Below the pieces are notes generated by a model. That model was given only the letters and a program-made list of their open reading frames with translations. It did not search any database and was not told the origin of the DNA. Both the position numbers and the translations under genes were made by a program. From assembly GCA_021780375.1 (NCBI GenBank), contig JAJXYT010000190.1, positions 1 through 38,872 of the forward strand: 38,872 nucleotides of DNA, given 5' to 3'. Positions 16,473 to 23,405 of this stretch are shown piece by piece (positions within the stretch are counted from its first letter, which is position 1; the number at the start of each line of letters is the position of its first letter). The stretch comes from a bacterium. Lineage in GTDB: Bacteria > Verrucomicrobiota > Verrucomicrobiia > Limisphaerales > UBA11358.

Positions 16473-16487
16473 AATCGTTAAACGATT
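16473..16487. promoter_or_regulatory. Palindrome upstream of rubrerythrin, candidate operator
   Basis: AATCGTT-A-AACGATT, a 15-bp palindrome with 7-bp arms, flanked on both sides by GTTAG (16466-16470 and 16488-16492). It is centred about 40 bp before the rubrerythrin ATG, where a repressor or activator site would sit. It could also be the binding site of the OmpR-type regulator; nothing identifies the protein. Confidence 0.35.
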
Positions 16488-16621
16488 GTTAGAATTTTCC
16501 AATCAAAACGATGCAAGACCGCTTCGGCGGGCGTTCACTGCAAAGGTGATGCGCTTGCGGGTTAGCCGGCGGTTCCCAAGGCGCCTCCATGCGGATCAGA
16601 CTGGCACAACGATCCGCCGGG

Positions 16622-16783
16622 TCAGTGTTTCCGGACCATCCGCAGCATTTTGATGTTGAGCACCACGAACCGGAAAAACTGCCAGAGCAGATTCGTGCGC
16701 ATCCGTTTCGTGAACGGCGTGGGCACCGGCGGATAAAAACTTTGTTCATAAGGCCGGCGTTCGGTTTTTGAAGGTTCGATCAT
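16622..16783 (-). CDS. 53-aa conserved-looking small protein after the SQR-like gene
   Basis: Starts at the ATG at 16783, seven nt after AAAGGAG, 26 bp after the stop of the SQR-like gene. The sequence has a YEQSFYPPVPTPFTKR segment followed by a hydrophobic/basic helix (NLLWQFFRFVVLNIKMLRMV). My impression, not checked, is that small proteins of this shape recur beside SQR-like flavoproteins; it may tether or stabilise the enzyme at the membrane. In-frame sequence before 16783 overlaps the SQR gene and is not used. Confidence 0.65.
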   Translation of the reverse strand: MIEPSKTERRPYEQSFYPPVPTPFTKRMRTNLLWQFFRFVVLNIKMLRMVRKH

Positions 16784-16809
16784 GGCAGGTTCTCCTTTCG
16801 CGGCAAAAG

Positions 16810-18267
16810 TCATTCCGGCACGACGCGCCAGAATGGATTGGCCCTGGCTTTGTAAATGAAACCGAAGTGCAGCAGGTGCTTGATCCAATGGCCGGCCAAT
16901 CCGATTTCACCGGTGGTGTAACGCAACGCGCGGCCGGTTTCCGGATAGGTCTGAAAATCCGGCACGATGGGATACATCGTCATGGCCACGGCGGTGCCGT
17001 TCCAGAAACTGTTGCCGGCGGACGCGATGCACGCCGCGCCCATCCTGGCCAAAGAGGCCTGCCGCGTCGGAACCTCGCTGCGGCCCTGCATCATGTCGGT
17101 GATGTTGAACGCCACCTGCCGGGCCATGACCCCGGACGGCATCCCGGTGCGCGGCGGCGCCGGAAATATCGGCGTGCCTTTCGGACTGGTCATGGGCTTG
17201 GAAATCGCGTGCGGCGGCGCAAAGGCAATGCCGACGGCGAAGATGTTTTTGTATATTGGACTCTGGTAAGTGCTCGGCCAGTCGCTCGGCAGCCATTGGT
17301 CGTAAGGTTTCGGCTCGTAATTGCCGTCCACGAGCATGAATCCACTTTTGGCAAACATCGTCGCGGTGATGTCAGCGCCTTGCTTGTCAAACGCCTTGAG
17401 GCCCACGCCGGCAAACGGCGGCAAAAGCATGGCGAAATCAAACGACACGGTTTTTTCCTCGCCGTCGAGGGTTTCATACAAAATGGTGTTCGGGCCGACT
17501 TCCTTGACGTGCGCCCGCGTGATCCACTTCACGCCGCGCTCGGTGTAGAGCGATTCGGTGAAAATGCGCGAGTGCGTGATGTAACCGCCGCGTTTGATAT
17601 GCATGCCGCCAATGCCGAAATCGCCCAGCTCCTGTTCGTTGGAGATCCAGACGAGGTTCGCCTTGTCGCGCACCTTGCGCCGGCGCAACTCAAATTCCAC
17701 GTTGAACAGATATTCAAAGGCCGCGCCCTGGCAGGTGCAGGTGCCGTGGCCCGTGCCAATCACCAGCGTCTGCTTCTCACCGCGTTGCATCCGCGCGACC
17801 GCTTCATCCAGCGCTGTGGCGGCGTGGGCCGCGTGATCGTAAGTGCACACCGACTGGCTGTGGTGCAGCGGTCCCAGGCCCGGGGTCGCGTCAAAATTCA
17901 ACTTCGGCCCGGTCGAGTTGATGAGATAGTCGTAGGTGACGATTTCCTGCCGGCCCTTTTTCTCCGGCGAGGTGTGCTCGATGGTCACGAACGGCTTCGG
18001 TTGCCCGGCGCTTCCCTCCGGATGGAGGCTGATGGCCTTGGCCTGGTAATGGCTGATGCCTGTTTTGCGGTAAACCGGCGCCAGTGGAAACGTCACCTGT
18101 TCCGGTTTCATCAGCCCGACGCCGACCCAGATGTTCGACGGAATCCAGTTCCACAAACTGTTGGGCGTGACGACCGCGACCTCGTGGCTGCCGCCCAATC
18201 TTTTTTTCGCGTGCAGCGCGGCCGTTTGGCCGGCGATGCCGCCGCCGAGAATGAGCAGACGAGCCAT
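16810..18267 (-). CDS. Sulfide:quinone oxidoreductase-like flavoprotein
   Basis: 485 aa. LLILGGGIAGQTAALHAKK is the N-terminal FAD-binding motif, YDYLINSTGPKL the second motif, and IFAVGIAFAPP the C-terminal FAD motif. Cysteines lie at 141 (SVCTYDH), 177 and 179 (GTCTCQGAAFEYL) and 413 (GAACIAS). SQRs use cysteines near 129, 160-178 and 350; here the third is absent from the AVGIAFAPP region, so it is a divergent SQR or a related sulfur or NADH dehydrogenase. The C-terminus has amphipathic, aromatic-rich stretches (HWIKHLLHFGFIYKARANPFW) suited to membrane docking. AAAGGA precedes the ATG. It lies 26 bp after a rhodanese gene, which supports oxidation of sulfide or polysulfide at the membrane. 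Confidence 0.85.
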   Translation of the reverse strand: MARLLILGGGIAGQTAALHAKKRLGGSHEVAVVTPNSLWNWIPSNIWVGVGLMKPEQVTFPLAPVYRKTGISHYQAKAISLHPEGSAGQPKPFVTIEHTSPEKKGRQEIVTYDYLINSTGPKLNFDATPGLGPLHHSQSVCTYDHAAHAATALDEAVARMQRGEKQTLVIGTGHGTCTCQGAAFEYLFNVEFELRRRKVRDKANLVWISNEQELGDFGIGGMHIKRGGYITHSRIFTESLYTERGVKWITRAHVKEVGPNTILYETLDGEEKTVSFDFAMLLPPFAGVGLKAFDKQGADITATMFAKSGFMLVDGNYEPKPYDQWLPSDWPSTYQSPIYKNIFAVGIAFAPPHAISKPMTSPKGTPIFPAPPRTGMPSGVMARQVAFNITDMMQGRSEVPTRQASLARMGAACIASAGNSFWNGTAVAMTMYPIVPDFQTYPETGRALRYTTGEIGLAGHWIKHLLHFGFIYKARANPFWRVVPE

Positions 18268-18293
18268 AAAGGTCCTTTCTATTTTTTCATGCG

Positions 18294-18662
18294 TTAATTT
18301 TGCCGGTTCAAAATGCTTTTCGCGCGGCCGTAGGAGCCGAGATTGAAGACGTTGGCATAGCCCATCGCTTTGAGGGCGCGCCGGGCGATGCCACTGCGCG
18401 TTCCGCTGAGGCAGTGCAGGAGTAAAACTTGATTTTTATCGGACACGCGGCGCGGCAGGCTGGTTTGCAGTTCGCCCAACGGAATGTTCACGGTCATGGG
18501 CAGATGCCCGGCCTGGAATTCCTGGGCGCTGCGCACGTCCACGACCAAAGCGCCTTCCTCCAAGTGCTTCCGCGCGGTCCCGACAGATACCAATCCCAGG
18601 CGTTTTAAACCCAGGAACACGGCCAAAACCAGGCCGATAATCAAAATGGAACTCCAGCTCAT
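18294..18662 (-). CDS. Membrane-anchored rhodanese-domain protein
   Basis: 122 aa: one N-terminal transmembrane helix (about 5-19) and a single rhodanese domain. The catalytic loop is HCLSGTRSG with Cys84 as the sulfur-accepting residue; VVDVRSAQEFQAGHLPMTVNIPL is the CH2A-type motif. Such proteins carry or transfer sulfane sulfur. Its ATG overlaps the stop of the anti-sigma gene (18659-18662), and SQR follows after 26 bp. This suggests a path in which SQR-made persulfide passes to the rhodanese. Confidence 0.93.
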   Translation of the reverse strand: MSWSSILIIGLVLAVFLGLKRLGLVSVGTARKHLEEGALVVDVRSAQEFQAGHLPMTVNIPLGELQTSLPRRVSDKNQVLLLHCLSGTRSGIARRALKAMGYANVFNLGSYGRAKSILNRQN

Positions 18663-18925
18663 GCCCGCCGCTTTCGATTTTCCGGTTTTTCGTGCGTTTC
18701 CTTCCAGCGTTGCCGCAGGGCGCCGTGGAGCCGTTCCCGGAACGGCACCGGCAAATCGTAGGGCTTGCCTTCCTTGTACAACGTGATGGTCTTGCGGATG
18801 TTGTCCACAACCACCTGACAGGGGTTGCAGCCGGCCATGTGGTGCTCAAAATCCGTGCAAACGGCGGGATCAATCGTGCCGTCCACGTATTCATTCAGCA
18901 TCGCCAACAGTTCTTCGCACTTCAT
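18659..18925 (-). CDS. Zinc-finger anti-sigma factor-like protein
   Basis: 88 aa, no transmembrane segment. MKCEELLAMLNEYVDGTI followed by HHMAGCNPCQVV (His29, Cys33, Cys36, with Cys3 or Cys23 as fourth ligand) is the zf-HC2/ZAS motif of redox- or zinc-sensing anti-sigma factors. The C-terminal half is basic and charged. The start at 18925 gives the standard ZAS N-terminus; upstream in-frame sequence is translated repeat DNA. The gene follows the ECF sigma gene by 176 bp and has its own ECF-like promoter. Inference: it holds the neighbouring sigma factor until its cysteines are oxidised or persulfidated. Confidence 0.88.
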   Translation of the reverse strand: MKCEELLAMLNEYVDGTIDPAVCTDFEHHMAGCNPCQVVVDNIRKTITLYKEGKPYDLPVPFRERLHGALRQRWKETHEKPENRKRRA

Positions 18926-18946
18926 GGTGTGTCGTATTGATCCGTT

Positions 18947-18974
18947 TGAGCCGCCAGCTCCAAAAAGGTTACAA
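18947..18974 (-). promoter_or_regulatory. ECF-type promoter motif, copy C (anti-sigma, rhodanese, SQR operon)
   Basis: Read on the minus strand: TTGTAAC, 14 nt, CGGCTCA, ending 21 nt before the anti-sigma ATG. It shares the outer heptamers with copies A and B while its spacer differs, as expected for a promoter under selection at -35 and -10 only. Confidence 0.6.
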
Positions 18975-18980
18975 GGCCGG

Positions 18981-19079
18981 AAAACATCCAACCTCCAACA
19001 GCCAACATCGAACATCCAGAGGTTTCCATCCGGATCACCCTTGGAGGTTGGGTGTTCGATGTTGAATGTTGGATGTTCT
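18981..19079. repeat. Imperfect long inverted repeat between sigma and anti-sigma genes
   Basis: The left half is built of ACATCCAACCTCC, CAACATCGAACATCC units; the right half is its inexact reverse complement (GGAGGTTGGGTGTTCGATG, TTGAATGTTGGATGTTC). The arms are about 40 bp with a short spacer and could fold as a long hairpin. In my recollection this GGATGTTCGATGTT-type family is scattered between genes in Verrucomicrobiota. It may also end transcription of the sigma gene. Confidence 0.7.
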
Positions 19080-19101
19080 CCGGGTTCATGGGAATGATGG
19101 T

Positions 19102-19752
19102 TCAATGTGCATGGTCATGTTTCTGTCTCACTTGTTTGTCCGGGTCGCCCAAAGAGCGCGTCAACTGTTCGCGCAGTTGCAGGCGCGCCCGGAGCAATCG
19201 CACTTTGGTGTTAGCCTCAGTCAGACCCAGGGCTTCGGCGGTTTCTTTCACGGAGAATCCTTCCACATCGCGCAGGAGGAAAACGAGTCGGTGCTTTTCG
19301 TCCAGTTTGGACAAGGCCTCATCCAGCAGCCGCTGAATTTCGTGTTTTTGAACCAATTGCTCCGGGGATTGCCGCCAATCCGCGATAAATTCCGGATGCG
19401 GGACCGAATCAACATCGCCCGTTTCTTCGGTGGCCTCCTCCAGGGAAACCGTTTTGAGCCCCTTGCGTTTGCGGATGATTTTGAGCGCCGCGTGGGTGGC
19501 AATACGGAAAAGCCAGGTGGCAAAACTGGCTTCACCGCGAAAACCGCTCAGATTTTCCAAGGCGCTGAGAAAGGTTTGCTGGGTGACGTCCTCGGCGTCC
19601 TGCTCCTGCCGCAGCATCCGCACGGCCAGGGAAAAAACCCGCCGCTCGTAACGGGTGGTCAGCGCCTCAAAGGCGCTTAACTCGCCCGCTTGGGCACGGT
19701 TCACCAGCTCGACATCGGCGACTTCAGGCGTTTGCGTATTTTGTGGATTCAT
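19102..19752 (-). CDS. ECF RNA polymerase sigma factor (RpoE-like)
   Basis: 216 aa. Sigma region 2 (about 20-90) includes FEALTTRYERRVFSLAVRML and DAEDVTQQTFLSAL, then FRGEASFATWLFRIATHAALKIIRKRK. Region 4 (about 140-195) includes LDEKHRLVFLLRDVEGFSVKETAEALGLT and a recognition helix in EANTKVRLLRARLQLRE. Region 3 is absent, as in ECF factors. The tail is His/Asp-rich (KHDHAH). A zinc-finger anti-sigma gene follows. Its own upstream region shows no copy of the TTGTRAC/CGRCTCA motif, so it may be expressed from a housekeeping promoter. Confidence 0.95.
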   Translation of the reverse strand: MNPQNTQTPEVADVELVNRAQAGELSAFEALTTRYERRVFSLAVRMLRQEQDAEDVTQQTFLSALENLSGFRGEASFATWLFRIATHAALKIIRKRKGLKTVSLEEATEETGDVDSVPHPEFIADWRQSPEQLVQKHEIQRLLDEALSKLDEKHRLVFLLRDVEGFSVKETAEALGLTEANTKVRLLRARLQLREQLTRSLGDPDKQVRQKHDHAH

Positions 19753-19986
19753 CGTGCCAGTTCTCAGCGGAACCCTCGCTACGCTGGCAGATGGATTGCG
19801 GTCAGGTCAATTTCTTTGTCGAAACGACCGAACGGAAATTGACGGTATTTGCCGACTGCCAGGCGGCGATACGGTCCCGCATGGCCGAACCAATCTGCAC
19901 TATCGGCGTGTACCGACTTCCGGCCCCGGTAAATTTAATTGCAGAAGTCCCTCTTTCTGTTAGCGTGCCTTTCAAGCGGGAAAGTT

Positions 19987-21276
19987 ATGAAGCCTTGGCG
20001 TTTCATCGCGGTTGCGGGGTTGCTGCTGGGCGCGGCGGCCCAGGCCGCGCAGGTAGGTCTGATTAAAATTGACGGCGCCATCGGCCCGGCCACAGCGAGC
20101 TACGTTTCCCGCGCCTTGGACGTGGCGGCGGTGCAACACGACCAGTGCCTCATTATTCAACTCAACACGCCCGGCGGTCTGCTCGATTCTGCATCGGAAA
20201 TCGTCCAGGACTTCTACGACTCGAAGGTGCCGACCGTGGTTTATGTGGCGCCGGCGCCGGCGCGGGCGGGCAGCGCAGGCGTGTTCATCACCATGGCGGC
20301 GGACGTGGCGGCGATGGCGCCCTACACCCGGATCGGCGCGGCGCACCCGGTGGAATTGGGCGCCGGCGGCGAGGTCGAAAGCACCAGCGAGACGATGAAG
20401 ACGAAGATCGAAAACGACACGGCCACGTTCGCGCAGTCCATTGCCGACAAACGCCATCGCAACGCCGCGTGGGCCATCGCTTCCGTCCGCCAAAGCGCCT
20501 CCATCACCGCCGAGCAGGCGCTCAAAACAAACGTGATTGACCTGATCGCGAACGACCTTCCCGATTTGCTCAAGAAACTGGACGGCCGCAAGGTCGGCGA
20601 CAAAATCCTTCGCACCGCGAACGCAACGGTCGTCGAAATCCCCATGAACGCCTGGGAGCGGTTCTCCCAGTTGTTCCTGCGGCCGGAAGTCATGTTCGTC
20701 CTGATGTTGATGGTGATTTACGGGTTTATCGGCGAGTTGAGCAGCCCCGGCGCGATCCTGCCGGGCGTGGTCGGCGCGATTGCGCTGATTCTCGTGCTTT
20801 ACATGTCGGCGATCCTGCCCGTCAACCTCGCCGGGCTGGTGTTGATAGGGCTGGCCGTGGGATTGTTCGTCATTGATATTTTTACACCGACGCACGGGAT
20901 TTTGACGGCCGGCGGCATCATCGCGTTTTTCCTCGGTGCGATGATGTTGTTCAACGGCACGGGACCGGGCTATCATTTGTCCATGGCGTGGATCATTCCG
21001 GGGACGGTGGTGACGGCGGCGTTTTTCATCTTTGTCATCGGCGCGGGTTTGCGGGCGCAATTCAAACCCGTCCGCGTCGGCAAGGGAACCATGCTCGGCA
21101 AAACCGTGAATGCCCTTTCCCGGATTGATTCGCAAAGCGGCCGGGTGTTTATCGAAGGCGAAATCTGGAATGCCGTGAGCGGAACACCCGTTGAAACCGG
21201 CCAGCCGGTCGAGGTGATCGGCGTGGATGGCCTGACCCTGAAAGTTAAACCCAAACCAAACGGAGAAAAATTATGA
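19987..21276 (+). CDS. NfeD-family membrane serine protease
   Basis: 429 aa. A signal-like helix (residues 5-21) precedes a ClpP/SppA-fold protease domain: LNTPGGLLDSASEIVQDF, and the catalytic serine Ser96 in ARAGSAGVFITMAAD, with a lysine general base at 138 or 140 (SETMKTK). This matches the Ser97/Lys138 dyad known from an archaeal homologue. Four to five transmembrane helices follow (about 228-350), then a C-terminal NfeD OB-fold domain (about 365-429). The ATG at 19987 is preferred to one at 19939 because it gives the signal sequence and follows GGGAAAG. It overlaps the SPFH gene by 4 nt; NfeD and stomatin are classical partners and the protease is thought to cleave stomatin. Confidence 0.92.
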   Translation: MKPWRFIAVAGLLLGAAAQAAQVGLIKIDGAIGPATASYVSRALDVAAVQHDQCLIIQLNTPGGLLDSASEIVQDFYDSKVPTVVYVAPAPARAGSAGVFITMAADVAAMAPYTRIGAAHPVELGAGGEVESTSETMKTKIENDTATFAQSIADKRHRNAAWAIASVRQSASITAEQALKTNVIDLIANDLPDLLKKLDGRKVGDKILRTANATVVEIPMNAWERFSQLFLRPEVMFVLMLMVIYGFIGELSSPGAILPGVVGAIALILVLYMSAILPVNLAGLVLIGLAVGLFVIDIFTPTHGILTAGGIIAFFLGAMMLFNGTGPGYHLSMAWIIPGTVVTAAFFIFVIGAGLRAQFKPVRVGKGTMLGKTVNALSRIDSQSGRVFIEGEIWNAVSGTPVETGQPVEVIGVDGLTLKVKPKPNGEKL

Positions 21277-22046
21277 ATGAAGCACCTTTTGATATCCTCG
21301 CTAAAGTTGGAGCGTGGATCGTTGTCATATTTGTTCTGGCGGTCATCGTACTGCCGCAGGCGCTGCGCATCCTGCGTGAATACGAGCGCGGCGTTATCTT
21401 CCGGCTCGGCAAGCTGCTCGGCGCCAAGGGGCCGGGCATCATCTTCCTCATCCCCATCGTGGACCGGATGGTGAAGATGGATTTGCGCGTCGTGACCATT
21501 GACGTGGCCAAGCAGGAAATCATGACCAAGGACAACGTGCCGGCCACGGTGGACGCGGTGGTTTATTTCCGCGTCATCAACCCGATGGACGCGGTGGTGA
21601 AGGTGGAAAATTTCTGGAAAGCCACCTCGCTTATCGCGCAAACCACGCTGCGCAGCGTGCTGGGCCAGTCGCCGCTGGACGATTTGCTGGCACAGCGCGA
21701 CGTGATCAACCAGAAGTTGCAGGAAATCATTGACCGCCAGACCGAGCCGTGGGGCATCAAGGTCACCGCCGTCGAGATCAAGGACGTGTCGCTGCCCGAC
21801 AGCATGAAGCGCGCGATGGCCCGGCAGGCCGAAGCCGAACGCGAACGCCGCGCCAAAATCGTGAACGCCGAAGGCGAATTCCAGGCCGCCGAAAAAATGG
21901 TGCAGGCCGCCAACCTGATCAGCAAGGAGCCGATCGCGCTGCAATTGCGGTATCTGCAAACGATGCGCGAGATGTCCAGCGACCGCAACACCACCACGTT
22001 CCTGCCGCTGCCGATTGATTTGTTCAGCGCGTTTTTGAAGAAGTAA
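21273..22046 (+). CDS. SPFH/band 7 (stomatin-like) protein
   Basis: 257 aa: an N-terminal membrane segment (about 13-32), then the SPFH domain with REYERGVIFRLGKLLGAKGPGI and VDAVVYFRVINP, a conserved LRSVLGQSPLDDLLAQRD stretch, and a charged coiled coil (AMARQAEAERERRAKIVNAEGEFQAAEKM). It ends in FLPLPIDLFSAFLKK. Slipin/stomatin homologues oligomerise in membranes and scaffold proteases. GGAG precedes the ATG, which overlaps the nfeD stop (ATGA), so the two proteins are produced together. Confidence 0.95.
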   Translation: MNEAPFDILAKVGAWIVVIFVLAVIVLPQALRILREYERGVIFRLGKLLGAKGPGIIFLIPIVDRMVKMDLRVVTIDVAKQEIMTKDNVPATVDAVVYFRVINPMDAVVKVENFWKATSLIAQTTLRSVLGQSPLDDLLAQRDVINQKLQEIIDRQTEPWGIKVTAVEIKDVSLPDSMKRAMARQAEAERERRAKIVNAEGEFQAAEKMVQAANLISKEPIALQLRYLQTMREMSSDRNTTTFLPLPIDLFSAFLKK

Positions 22047-22047
22047 C

Positions 22048-22293
22048 GTGCCTCTTTACGAATACGAGTTGTGCGAAGGCGAGTGCAAGGTGTGCGGCGG
22101 GCGATTCACGCTGCGCCGGCCACTGTCAGCCAGGCCGTTGACGCAGTGCCCGGCCTGCAAAAAGCCGGTGCGCAAAATCATCTCCGGTTTCAATACCCCG
22201 ACCAGGCTCAAGCCGTTGTCCATTTCGGACGCCAAGAAAGCCGGGTTTACGGTGCTCAAAAAGGTCAGCCGGGGCGAGTACGAACGGCAGTAA
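22048..22293 (+). CDS. FmdB-like zinc-ribbon protein
   Basis: 81 aa with a GTG start one base after the SPFH stop. The N-terminus MPLYEYEL and paired cysteines Cys13-x2-Cys16 and Cys34-x2-Cys37 match FmdB-type putative regulatory proteins, a very small zinc-ribbon family of unknown function. Unlike common family members it has an insertion with an extra cysteine (Cys9) before the first pair. Co-transcription with nfeD and the SPFH gene is likely. Confidence 0.75.
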   Translation: MPLYEYELCEGECKVCGGRFTLRRPLSARPLTQCPACKKPVRKIISGFNTPTRLKPLSISDAKKAGFTVLKKVSRGEYERQ

Positions 22294-22338
22294 ATCCGTT
22301 TTGACGCACGTGGTAATGTGCGGTAGGATGGGGGTTGA

Positions 22339-23391
22339 ATGGATAGCCGCCCGACCAGTTTGAGATTGTCACTGTTTTTGGCCCTTGCGGCTCTGGTAGT
22401 GGCCCCATTCGCGGAAGCTCAATCGCCGGCGACCAATGCCTGGAAACCCATTATTTTCTCGTCATCGGCCGAAAACGAGATTTCCTCCAACCCGATCTCG
22501 CCTTCAACCCAGCCTGTGGCCCCGGCAGATTTTCGGGGCCTGTTTCAAGACGCGTCACCCATGGCTTCGTTTAATGACTTCGGCCCGGCGCCGGCGCCGA
22601 GCACAGGAGGGCGAATCCAAAAATCCTCCCAGGATCGCCAGGATTGGATTTTCATGACGCCGGCGGAAATTATGGGTGTGTCACCGGAACAAATTCTGCA
22701 ATCCTGGAAACGCAACGAGAACGGCCAGCAGAAAAATCTGTCACCCATGGAACGCTACCTGGAAAGACGAAATCCATCCGCCGGATTTGATCCGTCCGGC
22801 AATGCATCGCAGTCACGAAATTTTTGGGGGCAGGGAAACGACCAGACCAACAACGGCGACAGTTCTTCCGATCTGAATATCAACGGTGCGGAGGACCTCC
22901 AGTCGCCCCCGATTTCCGGCCAGTTTCCCAACTCCGCGCCGGGTAACATTACGTCTGCAAACCCGAATAAGGATTCGGTTTGGTCAAAATTATTTGGCAC
23001 TCCGTCGCCACAACCAACCCCCAGCGCCGCCACGATCGCCAAGCAGCAGACGGAATTGAACCAGTTCCAACAGTTGCTTAACCCGGGCTCCGTGCCGGTC
23101 ACAGCGTCAACGGCGGTCCCGGACAGCCCAGCCGCTTTTAAGCCGCAAAATCCCTTGCCGATCACGGATTCCCCCCAGCTCGGTTCGATCCAGCCGCTGG
23201 TTAATCCCCTTGGCGCCTCTTTTGCCCCATTAAATAGTGGAATTGGCCAACCGGCTGCTTTGGCAACGCTTCCCACGGTCACACGGCAGGCCGGCATCCC
23301 GGCTGTGACTACGCCAGCCTGGGCACCGCAGCCCGCTCCCTGGCTGTCACAAAACCCACAGCCGTTTGTTATCCCGCAGCGTAAATTCTGA
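22339..23391 (+). CDS. Exported Pro/Ser/Asn-rich protein of unknown function
   Basis: 350 aa. A signal peptide (LSLFLALAALVVAPFAEAQ, about 9-27) precedes a low-complexity chain rich in Pro, Ser, Asn, Gln and Ala. The one conserved-looking segment is DWIFMTPAEIMGVSPEQILQSWKRNENGQQKNLSPMERYLERR (about 102-145), which could be a short helical domain. The rest, with proline-rich tail ending IPQRKF, is probably disordered. No family recognised. It converges on the GspE/PilB gene with 14 bp between stops. Confidence 0.75.
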   Translation: MDSRPTSLRLSLFLALAALVVAPFAEAQSPATNAWKPIIFSSSAENEISSNPISPSTQPVAPADFRGLFQDASPMASFNDFGPAPAPSTGGRIQKSSQDRQDWIFMTPAEIMGVSPEQILQSWKRNENGQQKNLSPMERYLERRNPSAGFDPSGNASQSRNFWGQGNDQTNNGDSSSDLNINGAEDLQSPPISGQFPNSAPGNITSANPNKDSVWSKLFGTPSPQPTPSAATIAKQQTELNQFQQLLNPGSVPVTASTAVPDSPAAFKPQNPLPITDSPQLGSIQPLVNPLGASFAPLNSGIGQPAALATLPTVTRQAGIPAVTTPAWAPQPAPWLSQNPQPFVIPQRKF

Positions 23392-23405
23392 ACCAGCGGC
23401 GCAAA

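Noticed and set aside
18926-19105. Longer N-terminus for the anti-sigma protein
   Set aside because: The added residues are translated repeat DNA (EHPTFNIEHPTSK) and would cross promoter C; the zinc-finger family begins at MKCEELL.
19753-19986. Search for the ECF-like motif before the sigma gene itself
   Set aside because: No TTGTRAC/CGRCTCA pair found on the minus strand; autoregulation of the sigma gene from this motif is not supported.
19972-21135. 387-codon minus-strand frame opposite nfeD
   Set aside because: Translation is Arg/His/Asp/Gln-rich without any domain; the plus strand encodes a clear NfeD protein.
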